Positions 19,625 to 29,756 are shown, numbered from the stretch's first letter. The stretch is DNA of 64,000 nucleotides from Acidobacteriota bacterium (GCA_025463135.1 JAOAPY010000032.1:169456-233455); one strand, 5' to 3'. Made by a program: numbers and translations. Notes: a model not told the origin generated them from the letters alone.

Positions 19625-22600
19625 TTAGAAGCTGAACCTTCCTTGCAACTCAACCACTCGTCCGGAAAGTCCTCCGAATGACCGCCCAAAATTCGGGTCC
19701 GTGATGATTGTATTTGAAGCACCAAAGCTAAATGACTGAAGATTCAGATTGTTGAAGAGATTAAAAGTGTTGACCTTGAACTCAAAGTAAGCGCCTTCGC
19801 CAAAAACTTTCGGCACACCGGTACGCTTCGACAGGCTCATGTCCACATCAAAGTACCGCGGTCCCCGGAAAGAGTTTCGACCGATGCCGGGCAAAATGCC
19901 GGGTGTCTGATCGCCGAGAACAAAATAGCTTGGGCCGCCGTTGGGAAAGTTACCCTTTGGCCGAATGAAGGCGTCGTTACTGGTATCAGTAAGCGCGCCG
20001 CCTTTATATCCATTTGGTCGAATAGGACAAACGGCTGACCGGTTCGGATTTGTGTTGCATTGGTTCTGTAGGGGCGTCCAGGGAAATCCTGTATGCCACG
20101 TGACAATACTGCTTAATTGAAAACCGCCGAGCGCCTTGCCGACAAAGTCTTTGCGATGTCGGAAAAACGGCAATTCCATTAGTCCCGATCCGACGAAATT
20201 GTGCCTGACATCAAAATCGGAAGGGCCGCGTTCCTGCCTCAGGTCCTGGGGATAGGTTTGGTTGGTAACCGCGCCTGGCCCTTCGTTCGAAAGCTCATCG
20301 ATACTCTTGGACCATCGGTAAATAGCGTCGAACTGGAAGCCGTTACTGAAACGACGACTGAGATGGGCGTTCAGGGAATTGAAACTTGCTGACACATCCG
20401 GCGTCGGAAAGTAGACCGCAAAGAAACTGGGATTGTTGGGAAACAGAAAGTTCTGATTAACGAGTCGCATCAGTTTGCGGCTGGCGCTTCCCTGATAACC
20501 GACGGTCGCGGTCAGCTTGTGCGGCAGACTGTATTGACCTTCCAGCGAGTAGGTATAGACATATGGTGTCGGTTCTTTGGGAAGCGCACCGTAGATTTCT
20601 ACCGAGCCGCTGTTGGGTGCTCCGGTAGTTGGATTGATACCTGTTGCCAGCGCCGGATTTCGCGGATAACTGAACGGCGAGTTGCTCGATCCCAGGGCAT
20701 ACAGTATCTGGCCGCCATTGAACGGCGTGCTGAAGTCCTGTGCGGAAGTGCCGCAGCAGATTTGGTAGCGAGCGAAGAAAGGCGGATTGCCGCGCGTATT
20801 CTCAAACAAGTAGTTTTCGATGCGGTTGTAACTGATTCCAAAGCCGCCTCTCATCACCAAATTGTCCTTGAAGCGCTTCGGGCTGTACGCGAAACCTACG
20901 CGCGGTCCAAAGTTATTCTTGTCAGGCTGGTAAAGCTGACTAACAGTGGTCACCCTTGAATTGATCAGGCCGTTTGATCCGAACACGAGGTTACTCATCG
21001 TGCCGTACTTTTCCTTCAAGGGGGAGAAATACTCGTAACGTAGACCAAGGTTCAGCGTAACATTTGGCCGGAACTTCCAATCGTCTTGCACGAACCCGGC
21101 ATAGTTACTGGATCGGAAATATCTTTGCGCATTACCCGGACCGCCGGTTCTGGGATCGGCGTTGATTTGGTAAAAGAGCGGCGCGTCGTTCGCAAAGTTG
21201 AACAACCCCGCAAACGTAAACAGAGGCCGAGAGCCCCCATTAAGTTGATCGTTGTCCTGTTCCTTGCGGATGACGGCGCCGAGTTTGAAAGCGTGATTGC
21301 CTCTGACAACGGTCAGAGTATCGCTGCCTTCGTAAGTGTTTTCTGCAAAGATGCCGGGCGTGGTCTCGGCCTGCGGAGCACCGAAGCGAATGCGTCCACT
21401 CGGCACTGACAAGTTTTCGATCTCAATTCTCGGGATGCCAAAGTTGGTGTTGCTCGACGACTGCACTTCGTTGAAACCGAAGCGGGTAAAATTGAGTCGG
21501 GCTTCGTTAATGACATTCGCGCTGAACGTGTGATTGAACGTCATGGTCCCAGCAGTGTTCAGCGGCGTGGTGCGAATATCGCCGATGGGCCTGCTTTGTC
21601 CCGCTTGATCTGAACCGATGCCGGTGAACCTGGTGACATAGGTGCTGAATGCCAGACTCGACTTGTTGGAAAGATTGAAATCGACGCGAGCGTTGTATTG
21701 ATTTCCCACATTGCTATTCGGCCCGGCAATGATTGCATCCTGAATATCAGGGATTCCATCGAATGGACCTGCCAGAGGAAGCGGCTGATTACCGAAAGAA
21801 ATATATTGGCCGACGGCGCCCGTTGGCGAACCAAGGTCGAGACCTCCGGTGACCGCCTGGCAGTTACCGCTATTGTAGCCGGCCTGGATGCAAGTCACGG
21901 GCACGACGCTTACTACTCGGGGTGCGATCCCTGAGGCGCTAAAGATTTTTGCCGCGATACTGGTGGGGCGCGCGCTTAGCACCAGTTGGCGAAACTGCGG
22001 AGTTTCGGTGAAGGCATTGAAGGTGTTGTTGCTGCTGCCACGCACACCTTCATACGAAAAGAAAAAGAAGGCCTTATTCTTCAGGTTGATGGTGGATGGG
22101 CCACCCTCGCCAAAGCGCGGCAGGATGATTGGGCCGCCAAGGCTGCCACCGAACTGGCGATAGAATTGTTCGTTGCGTACAGGCGGACTGGTTGGGCCAC
22201 CGTACTTGTTGAAGGCATTCAGCTTGGGACTGTTGTATTTGAGAAATGCGCTGCCGTGAAACAGGTTGGTGCCGTTTTGCGAGACGACCTTAACTTGCGC
22301 CCCCGAATTGCGGCCATCTTCCGCCGAGTAGGTACTCGAGAGCACCTGGATCTCTTTAACAGATTCCTGATTTGGTGTTACCACCGCCGCGCCACCGTGC
22401 GTTTGACTGTTAACGCTGACCCCGTCGATCACAAAATCGTTCGCGGTCACCCGCTGACCGTTGGCGGAAATCTGTGGCTGGTTCTCCGTGGCGAAGATGC
22501 CCCGAGCATTACTGCCGACAGGAGAAGGATTATTGGGCAAGGCTACGGTGCCGCCGCCGGCCCCCGATCGCGCGGCGTCGCCGAAGATGCCCGGCGTCAG

Positions 22601-23086
22601 CCTCACTAGTTCATACGGATCGCGTCCCGCTTGCGGCAAACTGCGAATTTCCTGCGTCGTAACCTGTTTGCCTACGTTTCCATTTTCGGTATCAAGGGCG
22701 GGCGCCGAGTCTGCATTTACGGTAACACTGGCACTGACGTCTCCAGTATCGAGTGTGACGTCCACACCTTTTGTTGCCTCGGCATCGATGGTTACGTTCT
22801 CCAACACCTGCTTTTTGTAACCGGCTTTTTCCGTCGTGAGGGTGTATTTACCTGGCGGCAAGCCGGAGATGTGGTAAAACCCCTCATCGCTACTCATGAC
22901 CTCTTGAGTCCGTCCTGTTTCCGTATTGGTCAAAGTCACTTTGGCCCCGGGAACACGTCCACCGTTCGCGTCCAGAACCGTGCCTTGAATGCCCGCTTTG
23001 AACTGGGCATTAATTGTAGAGACAGTGAAAAACAAAAAGATGCCGCAGATAAAGACGCGGACGAATAAAAGTGTGGTTCGACTCAT
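19625..23086 (-). CDS. TonB-dependent receptor, Oar-like, with carboxypeptidase-regulatory-like N-terminus
   Basis: A 1153-residue outer-membrane protein. After the signal peptide (to about residue 27, INA-QFKAG) comes a regulatory-like beta-sandwich (GIQGTVLDANGGRVPGAKVTL, about residues 30-118), then the plug (QVTTQEIRSLPQAGRDPYEL; EIQVLSSTYSAEDGRNSGAQ) and a very long beta-barrel with NLGLRYEYFSPL and YRWSKSIDE motifs. It ends in ...GRFSF, a C-terminal Phe as expected for BAM recognition. This family is greatly expanded in Acidobacteria. There is no SusD gene beside it. Its place among amylase genes suggests import of maltodextrins, by inference. It is divergent from the GH15 gene across a 689-bp gap. 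Confidence 0.92.
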   Translation of the reverse strand: MSRTTLLFVRVFICGIFLFFTVSTINAQFKAGIQGTVLDANGGRVPGAKVTLTNTETGRTQEVMSSDEGFYHISGLPPGKYTLTTEKAGYKKQVLENVTIDAEATKGVDVTLDTGDVSASVTVNADSAPALDTENGNVGKQVTTQEIRSLPQAGRDPYELVRLTPGIFGDAARSGAGGGTVALPNNPSPVGSNARGIFATENQPQISANGQRVTANDFVIDGVSVNSQTHGGAAVVTPNQESVKEIQVLSSTYSAEDGRNSGAQVKVVSQNGTNLFHGSAFLKYNSPKLNAFNKYGGPTSPPVRNEQFYRQFGGSLGGPIILPRFGEGGPSTINLKNKAFFFFSYEGVRGSSNNTFNAFTETPQFRQLVLSARPTSIAAKIFSASGIAPRVVSVVPVTCIQAGYNSGNCQAVTGGLDLGSPTGAVGQYISFGNQPLPLAGPFDGIPDIQDAIIAGPNSNVGNQYNARVDFNLSNKSSLAFSTYVTRFTGIGSDQAGQSRPIGDIRTTPLNTAGTMTFNHTFSANVINEARLNFTRFGFNEVQSSSNTNFGIPRIEIENLSVPSGRIRFGAPQAETTPGIFAENTYEGSDTLTVVRGNHAFKLGAVIRKEQDNDQLNGGSRPLFTFAGLFNFANDAPLFYQINADPRTGGPGNAQRYFRSSNYAGFVQDDWKFRPNVTLNLGLRYEYFSPLKEKYGTMSNLVFGSNGLINSRVTTVSQLYQPDKNNFGPRVGFAYSPKRFKDNLVMRGGFGISYNRIENYLFENTRGNPPFFARYQICCGTSAQDFSTPFNGGQILYALGSSNSPFSYPRNPALATGINPTTGAPNSGSVEIYGALPKEPTPYVYTYSLEGQYSLPHKLTATVGYQGSASRKLMRLVNQNFLFPNNPSFFAVYFPTPDVSASFNSLNAHLSRRFSNGFQFDAIYRWSKSIDELSNEGPGAVTNQTYPQDLRQERGPSDFDVRHNFVGSGLMELPFFRHRKDFVGKALGGFQLSSIVTWHTGFPWTPLQNQCNTNPNRSAVCPIRPNGYKGGALTDTSNDAFIRPKGNFPNGGPSYFVLGDQTPGILPGIGRNSFRGPRYFDVDMSLSKRTGVPKVFGEGAYFEFKVNTFNLFNNLNLQSFSFGASNTIITDPNFGRSFGGLSGRVVELQGRFSF

Positions 23087-23775
23087 TTCAGGGACTCCTT
23101 GTGCACCCAGACTAGTAGGACCGCCGGACTCAGTGATCCGCGCGGAAGTTATTTGGAAACGGTTGATCGCCTATGCTCCCTCGTGACTTACGTTGAAAAA
23201 GATGACCAGAACTATTCGGTTCACCCGGCAATCCAAAGAATTCTTCACTGGCCGTTGTCAATCGCAACGGGACGACAATTTGCAAATAGAATAGACCCGG
23301 GGGGATGTCTACGTATGTGCGGTGGCGCGCTTAGACCAACTAAAGAGGGGTAACTAACGGGGTTCATAATACTACGGAATTACTAACTTTGGTATGTATT
23401 TCTGCTTGGACTCTGGTAAGCTTAGGCCTCGATTAGAATGCAGTCTTCGCTGATCGCAGAGTTGAGCAATACGAATCTGCGACGGTCCTTCTCGTATCAT
23501 GCGAGGGTTCGCGATACGTGGGTGTAGGGGGTGGGTGTAGGTGTAGGAAGAAGCGTGTTGGTGCTGTATGTCGCTCCATCAAATTAATCCGTACGCCATA
23601 CGGCGATGCCTACACCCCACACTCTACTCGCTACACCCTTAAATCGGTTATGCCATCAACCGCTGGTGTAGCGGCGATTGCTCCTGCCGTGAACAGGAAA
23701 CACACGCGGACGTAGTCCAACAAGTTTCGATTGTGACTGGGAATTCCCCCAGAGCAAAAGTATATAGACACAGAG
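23087..23775. other. 689-bp divergent intergenic region
   Basis: Lies between the receptor gene (minus) and the GH15 gene (plus), so it should hold both promoters. I found no convincing gene. A G-rich stretch with repeated GTGTAGG (23520-23549) is followed by an imperfectly complementary CCTACACC...CTACACCC stretch (23609-23639), giving a long imperfect hairpin. No clear sigma-70 pair or operator was identified with confidence. Confidence 0.6.
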
Positions 23776-25917
23776 ATGCACCGACTAGTCCTGATTATGT
23801 TGTTGGGAATTAGCAGCTCTACTTTGTTGGCACAGGCAACGAACAATTCGCCTCAAGGCCCAAAAGGTGCGGACGCCCATTGGCTCGGAGCAGCGAAGGA
23901 TGGCTTTGGTACCAGTAACACTCTTCAATCAAGAGTGTGGTTTACGCTCACCGAAGGAGTTCTGTCTGAAGTTTATTATCCCACGCTCGACGTTCCGAAT
24001 GTGCAGTGTCTCGAGTTGATCATTGTCACTCCCGAAGGGAAAGTTGAAACAGAGAGGCTGGACACGATTCACACTGTAACCATTTCCGACGACGCTCGTT
24101 CGCTCAGCTTTCGGCAGGAAAACAAAGCACTAAGTGGCGATTATGTGATTCAAAAAACCTATGTGACCGATCCGCAACGCGATGTCTTGTTGGTGGATGT
24201 TTCATTCCACTCGACCAAAAAACTCTCTGCTACCTATAAGCTTTATGTTTACTTTGACCCGTCACTCAACAACAGCGGCTTGCATGATTCTGGCTGGACA
24301 CGAGGCGCTGCACTGCTTGCAGCCGATGGCGACCGGGCAACAGCCTTGATCGCTGATCCGGCCTTTGCGGAAACAAACAATGGCTTCCTCGGAAGCGGCG
24401 ATGGGTTCAGGGAATTGCGTGCGGGAAAAGAGTTGGACCACACGACGCGTGCGGCCGATGGAAATGTAGTTCAACTTGGTAGACCTGGCGCAGCACCTGG
24501 AGGTCTTTCAAAGGAAGTAAGGTTTACACTGGCGCTGGGGTTTGGCTCTAAGCCTGAGTTGGCATTGGCCGGCGCGCGTGCTTCAATGCGCCGCAAGTTC
24601 GCACGCATACAACGTGATTACCAGGCGGGCTGGCAGGCATATACAAACGGACTGCCCGAAGTCGAACGGAAGTACCGGCGCCAGTTCAAAATGGCGGCCC
24701 TGGTTCTAAGAGGTCTTGAGGATAAGACATATCGCGGCGCGATGATTGCCTCGCCGTCAATCCCCTGGGGTGGCGGGCCGAACGCGAATGAGGCGACGAT
24801 TAGCGGCTATCACGCTGTCTGGTCCCGAGACCTCTACGAGGTTGCCACGGCCTTCGACGCCATAGGCGATCGGGCTGCGGCGCTGCGTGCGCTTGATTAT
24901 CTATTTCGGATCCAACAAAAGTCTGATGGTAGTTTTCCGCAGAACACGCGGGTAGATGGCCGGCCGCTGGGCGGTGCGTTGCAGTTGGACGAGGTTGCCT
25001 TTCCGCTGGTACTCGCTCACCAGCTTGGACGCACCGACAGAAATACCTGGCTCAAACATATAAAGCCTGCCGCGGACTTCATCACGCGCAAAGGTCCGGC
25101 GAGCGATCAAGAGCGCTGGGAGGAAAAATCCGGTTACTCACCTTCAACAATAGCAGCCGAGATTGCCGGGCTGGTTTGCGCCGCGCAGGTTGCGCGCCTT
25201 AACGGTGACCGGCAATCCGCGAACGCATATCTGAAAACCGCTGACGACTGGGCCAGTAACGTCGAACGATGGACAGCAACCACCAGCGGCCCGTACGGAA
25301 AAGGGCACTATTATTTACGCATCACCGAAAACGACGATCCGAACGACGGAGCAAAAGTCGAAATTAACAGTGGCGGCGGGACCTATGATGAACGCGAAAT
25401 TGTTGACGCTGGGTTTTTGGAACTCGTGCGTTTGGGAATCAAGAGTGCCGGCGAACCGCTGGTGCGCGCATCCCTGGCCGTCGTCGACAAATTGATCAAG
25501 GTCGAGACGCCCGTCGGCGCGGCATGGTACCGTTACAACCACGATGCTTACGGCGAACGTCCTGATGGTGGTCCTTATGACGGGCACAGCGGCGTTGGAC
25601 GCCTCTGGGCGTTACTTACCGGAGAGCGAGGCGAATATGAGTTGGCCACCGGCGACAAAACGGCGGCAAGCAAACGACTCGATACACTGATGGCACTTGC
25701 GAACGACGGTATGATGATCCCTGAACAGTCATGGGACCGGAAAGAACATCCGAGCTCGGCCCTGCACCTGGGCTCAGGAACAGGAGCGGCAACGCCGCTC
25801 GCCTGGTCCATGGCGCAGTTCATTCGTCTGGCTGTCAATATCAAGAGCGGGCGAAATCTTGAAACACCGCAAGTGGTTTCCACTCGCTATCTTAATAATT
25901 CGCGAAGGGGAAAATGA
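23776..25917 (+). CDS. Secreted GH15 glucoamylase (glucodextranase/glucoamylase type)
   Basis: A 713-residue enzyme with signal peptide (MHRLVLIMLLGISSSTLLAQ). An N-terminal supersandwich of the bacterial glucodextranase/glucoamylase type (residues about 30-280: HWLGAAKDGFGTS, GVLSEVYYPTLD) precedes the (alpha/alpha)6 catalytic domain. The general acid lies in RWEEKSGYSPST (E449/E450), and the general base is E650 in MMIPEQSWD. It releases glucose from non-reducing ends of starch, maltodextrin or dextran. Its stop overlaps the start of the next gene (ATGA at 25914), a sign of translational coupling with the kinase that would use the product. Confidence 0.94.
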   Translation: MHRLVLIMLLGISSSTLLAQATNNSPQGPKGADAHWLGAAKDGFGTSNTLQSRVWFTLTEGVLSEVYYPTLDVPNVQCLELIIVTPEGKVETERLDTIHTVTISDDARSLSFRQENKALSGDYVIQKTYVTDPQRDVLLVDVSFHSTKKLSATYKLYVYFDPSLNNSGLHDSGWTRGAALLAADGDRATALIADPAFAETNNGFLGSGDGFRELRAGKELDHTTRAADGNVVQLGRPGAAPGGLSKEVRFTLALGFGSKPELALAGARASMRRKFARIQRDYQAGWQAYTNGLPEVERKYRRQFKMAALVLRGLEDKTYRGAMIASPSIPWGGGPNANEATISGYHAVWSRDLYEVATAFDAIGDRAAALRALDYLFRIQQKSDGSFPQNTRVDGRPLGGALQLDEVAFPLVLAHQLGRTDRNTWLKHIKPAADFITRKGPASDQERWEEKSGYSPSTIAAEIAGLVCAAQVARLNGDRQSANAYLKTADDWASNVERWTATTSGPYGKGHYYLRITENDDPNDGAKVEINSGGGTYDEREIVDAGFLELVRLGIKSAGEPLVRASLAVVDKLIKVETPVGAAWYRYNHDAYGERPDGGPYDGHSGVGRLWALLTGERGEYELATGDKTAASKRLDTLMALANDGMMIPEQSWDRKEHPSSALHLGSGTGAATPLAWSMAQFIRLAVNIKSGRNLETPQVVSTRYLNNSRRGK

Positions 25918-26915
25918 GCGATTCAAAAAGTGGCGTTACTGGCGAGCGCGTCCAGCCAGGCCTGGTGTTCGCTGCTGATCTGGGGGGCACCCATCTGCGC
26001 GCGGCGACCGTTGACGAGAAGGGAAAGATTCATTTTCGTCTCAAGCAGAGTACTCCCCAGGCCGAAAAGGCTGATGAGATCGTTCGCGCGCTGGTATTGG
26101 CGGTGCGCGCGTGCGAGGACCAGAGTGCAAGCGCCGGCTACGGCATAAGCGCCATCTCTGTGGTGGTCCCCGGAACCGTAAACGTCGAGGACGGGGTAAT
26201 TGTGAAGGCGCCGAATGTGCCCTGCCTTGATGGGTTTCGACTGGCTGCGGCGTTGGAAGGCGAACTCAAGCGACCGGCCATCCTGGAGAACGATGCCAAT
26301 GCCGCCGCGGTTGGCGAGATGTGGCAGGGAGCGGGCCGCGGGCTCAGCACGATCGTTTGTGTGACGCTTGGTACCGGAGTTGGCGGCGGAATAATTCTGG
26401 ATGGAAAGTTGTGGCGTGGTGTGGATGGTTCCGCCGCGGAAATCGGTCACATGGGCGTTGATCCATTTGGTGGCGTTGCCTGCACTTGCGGCAGTCGCGG
26501 ATGCCTGGAAGTTTATGCTTCAGCGACCGCGATTGTGCGTATGACTCGAGAGGCAAGACCACGCTATCCGAGTTCTGAGCTGCACACCAGCGAGCATCTG
26601 ACTTCAGAGCAAATCTATCATGCCGGTCTCGACGGCGATGAACTGGCTCTGGAAGTCTTTCGCCGCATGGGAGTGTATCTGGGGATTGGCCTGGCAAACC
26701 TGATCAATATTATCAATCCTTCCATGATCGTGATTGGCGGTGGAGTCGTTAACGGATGGAAACTGTTTGAGAAGCACATGCTTCAGCAGGTGGCAGAGCG
26801 GGCTTTTCCGTTACCGGCCCGGCGCGTAAAGATCGTCAAAGCGGAGTGCGGCGACGACGCAGGATTGCTCGGCGCCGCGCGGCTGGCCTTCGCAGTAGAA
26901 GGTCGCTCGGTCTAG
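25914..26915 (+). CDS. ROK-family glucokinase
   Basis: A 333-residue cytoplasmic kinase with no N-terminal helix-turn-helix, so an enzyme and not a ROK repressor. The phosphate-binding DLGGTHLRA motif (residues 22-30), catalytic D127 in ENDANA, and the zinc set E-I-G-H179...C190-x-C192-G-x2-G-C197 are complete. It most likely phosphorylates glucose released by the coupled GH15 glucoamylase, feeding glycolysis; N-acetylated sugars are an alternative for the family. The start overlaps the glucoamylase stop by 4 bp. Confidence 0.92.
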   Translation: MSDSKSGVTGERVQPGLVFAADLGGTHLRAATVDEKGKIHFRLKQSTPQAEKADEIVRALVLAVRACEDQSASAGYGISAISVVVPGTVNVEDGVIVKAPNVPCLDGFRLAAALEGELKRPAILENDANAAAVGEMWQGAGRGLSTIVCVTLGTGVGGGIILDGKLWRGVDGSAAEIGHMGVDPFGGVACTCGSRGCLEVYASATAIVRMTREARPRYPSSELHTSEHLTSEQIYHAGLDGDELALEVFRRMGVYLGIGLANLINIINPSMIVIGGGVVNGWKLFEKHMLQQVAERAFPLPARRVKIVKAECGDDAGLLGAARLAFAVEGRSV

Positions 26916-26940
26916 GTTGCTGAGACCCGCCTCCAAAATC

Positions 26941-27042
26941 GTTCGTTTAGACTGCGGACTTGTCCGCCGCTTGTGCGCTAAGGATTACTTGCGAATTGAA
27001 AGTTACCCTGACGCCGGCGCACAAGTGCGCTTTCTAAATGGA
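26941..27042. repeat. GTTTAGA-family inverted-repeat element, copy 4
   Basis: Left arm GTTCGTTTAGACTGCGGACT with hairpin GCGGACTTGTCCGC; right arm GGCGCACAAGTGCGCTTTCT then AAATGG. In this copy the two inner hairpins are in swapped order compared with 3785-3875. A further TTTCTAAACGAAAG remnant follows at about 27067. Confidence 0.8.
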
Positions 27043-27111
27043 GGTAGTGAGTTTTCCGGCGAAGGGGTTTCTAAACGAAAGTAATTTTCTTTCTAAATCA
27101 AAGTAAGTCGT

Positions 27112-29589
27112 ATGGACCTGAACAAAATCCTGGCTGCAACTTTTTGCGTGCTCAATTTGGGCGTGTCCCTGGCGGCTCAGGATATTACGGCGCTGGAAAA
27201 GATCGGCCCGGTGACGAGCTTCGTGCGCAGCGAAAAAGGATTGACGCTCAATTGCCGTGATAACTCGCAGGTACACTTATCAATCCTGGCGCCCGACCTT
27301 ATCCGCGTTCGCGCTTCCTTTACCAAACCCATAGCGGAGAAAGATCACTCGTGGGCCGTCGCCAAAGACGATTGGGTAACGCCACGGTGGAATGTCAAAG
27401 AGGACGCGAGGTCCATCACGGTTTGGACTGACGAACTCGAGGTGCTGGTGCATCGCGAGCCGCTTCTGATCGAATTTCGCGACGCACGCACGCACGAGTT
27501 AATCAACGTTGACGAACAACCCATGGCCTACGATGCGAAAGGCCTTATGACCGACAAGCTTTTCGATCCGAAGGCGGGCAGGGCCGTGGTCGTCGCCAAA
27601 AAGCTTGGCTTTGATGAACACTTTTATGGGTTGGGCGAAAAAGCGGCGCGACTGGATAAGCGTCGCGATTCCTTTGTGAACTGGAACTCCGACACGCCCG
27701 GTTACACCGAAGGCAAAGATCCGATTTATCAGACCATCCCATTCTATCTGGGGCTGAACCACGGCGTGGCTTACGGAATTTTTTTCGACAACAGTTATCG
27801 CAGCTACTTTGACTTTGGCCATTCATCACAGCAGCATGCCTGGTTTGGCGCCGAGGGTGGCGAGCTGAATTATTATTTCTTTTACGGGCCGTCGCTCAAA
27901 AAGATCGTCAGCCGTTATGCGGATCTTACCGGTCACATGCCGCTGCCGCCGCTATGGGCGCTCGGCAATCAACAAAGCCGCTGGAGTTACTACCCAGACA
28001 CAATGGTGGAAAGAATCGTGCGCGAGTATCGCGAGCGTGATCTTCCTCTGGATGTAGTGCACCTGGACATTGATTACATGAGCGGGTATCGCGTTTTCAC
28101 TTTTGACGCTAAACGGTTTCCGGATCCGAAGGCGCTAACCGACAAACTCGGGAAACAGGGGGTCAAGGTAGTGACGATCGTCGATCCCGGTGTGAAGCAT
28201 CAACCCGCCGCGGCGGGCGCGCCGCCGGCATCAACCTCGAGGCCGGAGTTTGGACCGCACGACCAGCGCTATTACGTCTTTGATCAAGGCCTCGAGAAGA
28301 ACTACTTCCAGCATCGCCAGAGTGGAGAGTTATTTATTCCCAAAGTGTGGCCCGGTGAAAGCTCGTTTGTTGACTACACCAGACCTGAAGCACGCCGGTG
28401 GTGGGGCGACCTGCATCGCGCTTACACCGATAACGGCATCGCGGGAATCTGGAATGACATGAATGAGCCGTCTGATTTCGTCGACCAGACGGGCAAGAAC
28501 CAGATCGATGTCGTTAGCTTTGATGAAGGCGAAAACTCCACGCACGCCAAAAACCGAAATGTGTTTGCCTTGTTGATGGCGCGTGCAACCTATGAAGGAC
28601 TACAGCGCTTGCGCCCTGATCGGCGGCCGTATGTGATCACACGCGCGGCCTATGCCGGCATTCAGCGATATTCGACAATGTGGACGGGTGACACAAACAG
28701 CAGCTGGGAGTCGTTGGCGCTCAACATTCCAATGTTCACAACGCTTGGTCTGTCGGGGGAACCGTTTGTCGGCAGCGATGTGGGAGGCTTTATCGGCCGC
28801 GGCAATCCCGAACTCCTGGTGCGTTCTTATCAAATCAGTTTCCTGGCGCCTTTCTGTCGCAATCATAAAGCCATCGATGGTTACGATCAGGAGCCATGGC
28901 GCTTTGGTAAATACTACGAAGACATCATCCGCAAATACCTGAAGCTGCGTTACCGCCTGTTGCCGTTTCTTTATACGACCCTGGAAGAGGCGCATCGAAC
29001 CGGCGCACCGCTGTTCCGGCCTCTGGTCCTGAATTATCAGGACGATGCGAACACTTACAACCTGGATGACGAATTCATGATCGGCGCTGATCTATTGGTG
29101 GCTCCGATCGTCAAGCCCGATGTAACTCAGCGCCTGGTCTATTTGCCAAAAGGTGTCTGGTACGACTATTGGACCAGCAGAAAGTACGACGGAGGCAGCA
29201 TGATCCGCATAGATGCGCCCCTGGAAACGGTTCCCATGTTTGTGCGCGGCGGGGCAATTCTTCCGCTGGGGCCGGAGATGAATTATGTGGGTGAGAAGCC
29301 GATCGACCCATTGACCTTCGCAATCTATCCCGATGAGAAGGGCTCGGCAGCGGCGACGTTGTATGAAGACGACGGGCTCACTCCCGACTACAAACAGGGC
29401 GCCTTCCGTCGCACAACAGTAAGTGCAAGACAAAGCGGCGGCACCTACCAAATCAGCTTGAGCGCACCGCAAGGCAGCTACAAGCCTGGCGCCCGCAGCT
29501 TCAGCTTTATCATCAAGTCTGAACATTCAAATCGACCAGCGAGGACAATCGCAGATAACGGCAGCGCCCAGATGATTGAAGTGAAGTAA
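27112..29589 (+). CDS. Secreted GH31 alpha-glucosidase
   Basis: An 825-residue protein with a signal peptide (to about residue 22, LAAQ). It shows the GH31 order: N-terminal beta-sandwich (HFYGLGEKAARLDKR near residue 165-180), barrel with PPLWALGNQQSRWSY, and C-terminal beta domains. The nucleophile is D449 in GIWNDMNEP and the acid/base is D527 in WTGDTNSSW. GH31 enzymes of this form remove alpha-linked glucose from oligosaccharides. With the three GH13 enzymes and the glucoamylase it completes extracytoplasmic starch breakdown. A GTTTAGA-family repeat lies just upstream. Confidence 0.95.
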   Translation: MDLNKILAATFCVLNLGVSLAAQDITALEKIGPVTSFVRSEKGLTLNCRDNSQVHLSILAPDLIRVRASFTKPIAEKDHSWAVAKDDWVTPRWNVKEDARSITVWTDELEVLVHREPLLIEFRDARTHELINVDEQPMAYDAKGLMTDKLFDPKAGRAVVVAKKLGFDEHFYGLGEKAARLDKRRDSFVNWNSDTPGYTEGKDPIYQTIPFYLGLNHGVAYGIFFDNSYRSYFDFGHSSQQHAWFGAEGGELNYYFFYGPSLKKIVSRYADLTGHMPLPPLWALGNQQSRWSYYPDTMVERIVREYRERDLPLDVVHLDIDYMSGYRVFTFDAKRFPDPKALTDKLGKQGVKVVTIVDPGVKHQPAAAGAPPASTSRPEFGPHDQRYYVFDQGLEKNYFQHRQSGELFIPKVWPGESSFVDYTRPEARRWWGDLHRAYTDNGIAGIWNDMNEPSDFVDQTGKNQIDVVSFDEGENSTHAKNRNVFALLMARATYEGLQRLRPDRRPYVITRAAYAGIQRYSTMWTGDTNSSWESLALNIPMFTTLGLSGEPFVGSDVGGFIGRGNPELLVRSYQISFLAPFCRNHKAIDGYDQEPWRFGKYYEDIIRKYLKLRYRLLPFLYTTLEEAHRTGAPLFRPLVLNYQDDANTYNLDDEFMIGADLLVAPIVKPDVTQRLVYLPKGVWYDYWTSRKYDGGSMIRIDAPLETVPMFVRGGAILPLGPEMNYVGEKPIDPLTFAIYPDEKGSAAATLYEDDGLTPDYKQGAFRRTTVSARQSGGTYQISLSAPQGSYKPGARSFSFIIKSEHSNRPARTIADNGSAQMIEVK

Positions 29590-29611
29590 GCGCGAGGGCG
29601 AAGGGGCTTCT

Positions 29612-29756
29612 ATGCCACGCGCTTGTCCCGTGCTACTTAACGTTAGACGCTACTCGAGCAGAGCAAGATATTTAGGATACCCACGCTGGCCGCATGGAGG
29701 CTCATGCAGTTGCCGCAAACGTAAGCGTGAAGCTCCACGGGACAAGCCTGTGGCAT
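29612..29756. repeat. 145-bp terminal-inverted-repeat element (MITE-like)
   Basis: The first 21 bases (29612-29632, beginning ATGCCACGCGCTTGTCCCGT) and the last 21 (29736-29756, ending GACAAGCCTGTGGCAT) are complementary at 19 of 21 positions, with about 100 bp between. The ATG that could extend the following permease gene is the first codon of this element. Confidence 0.75.

Noticed and set aside
21986..22609. Plus-strand reading frame of 207 codons inside the first TonB-dependent receptor gene
   Set aside because: It is antisense to a well-supported 1153-residue gene and has no family resemblance; long antisense frames are expected in GC-rich genes.
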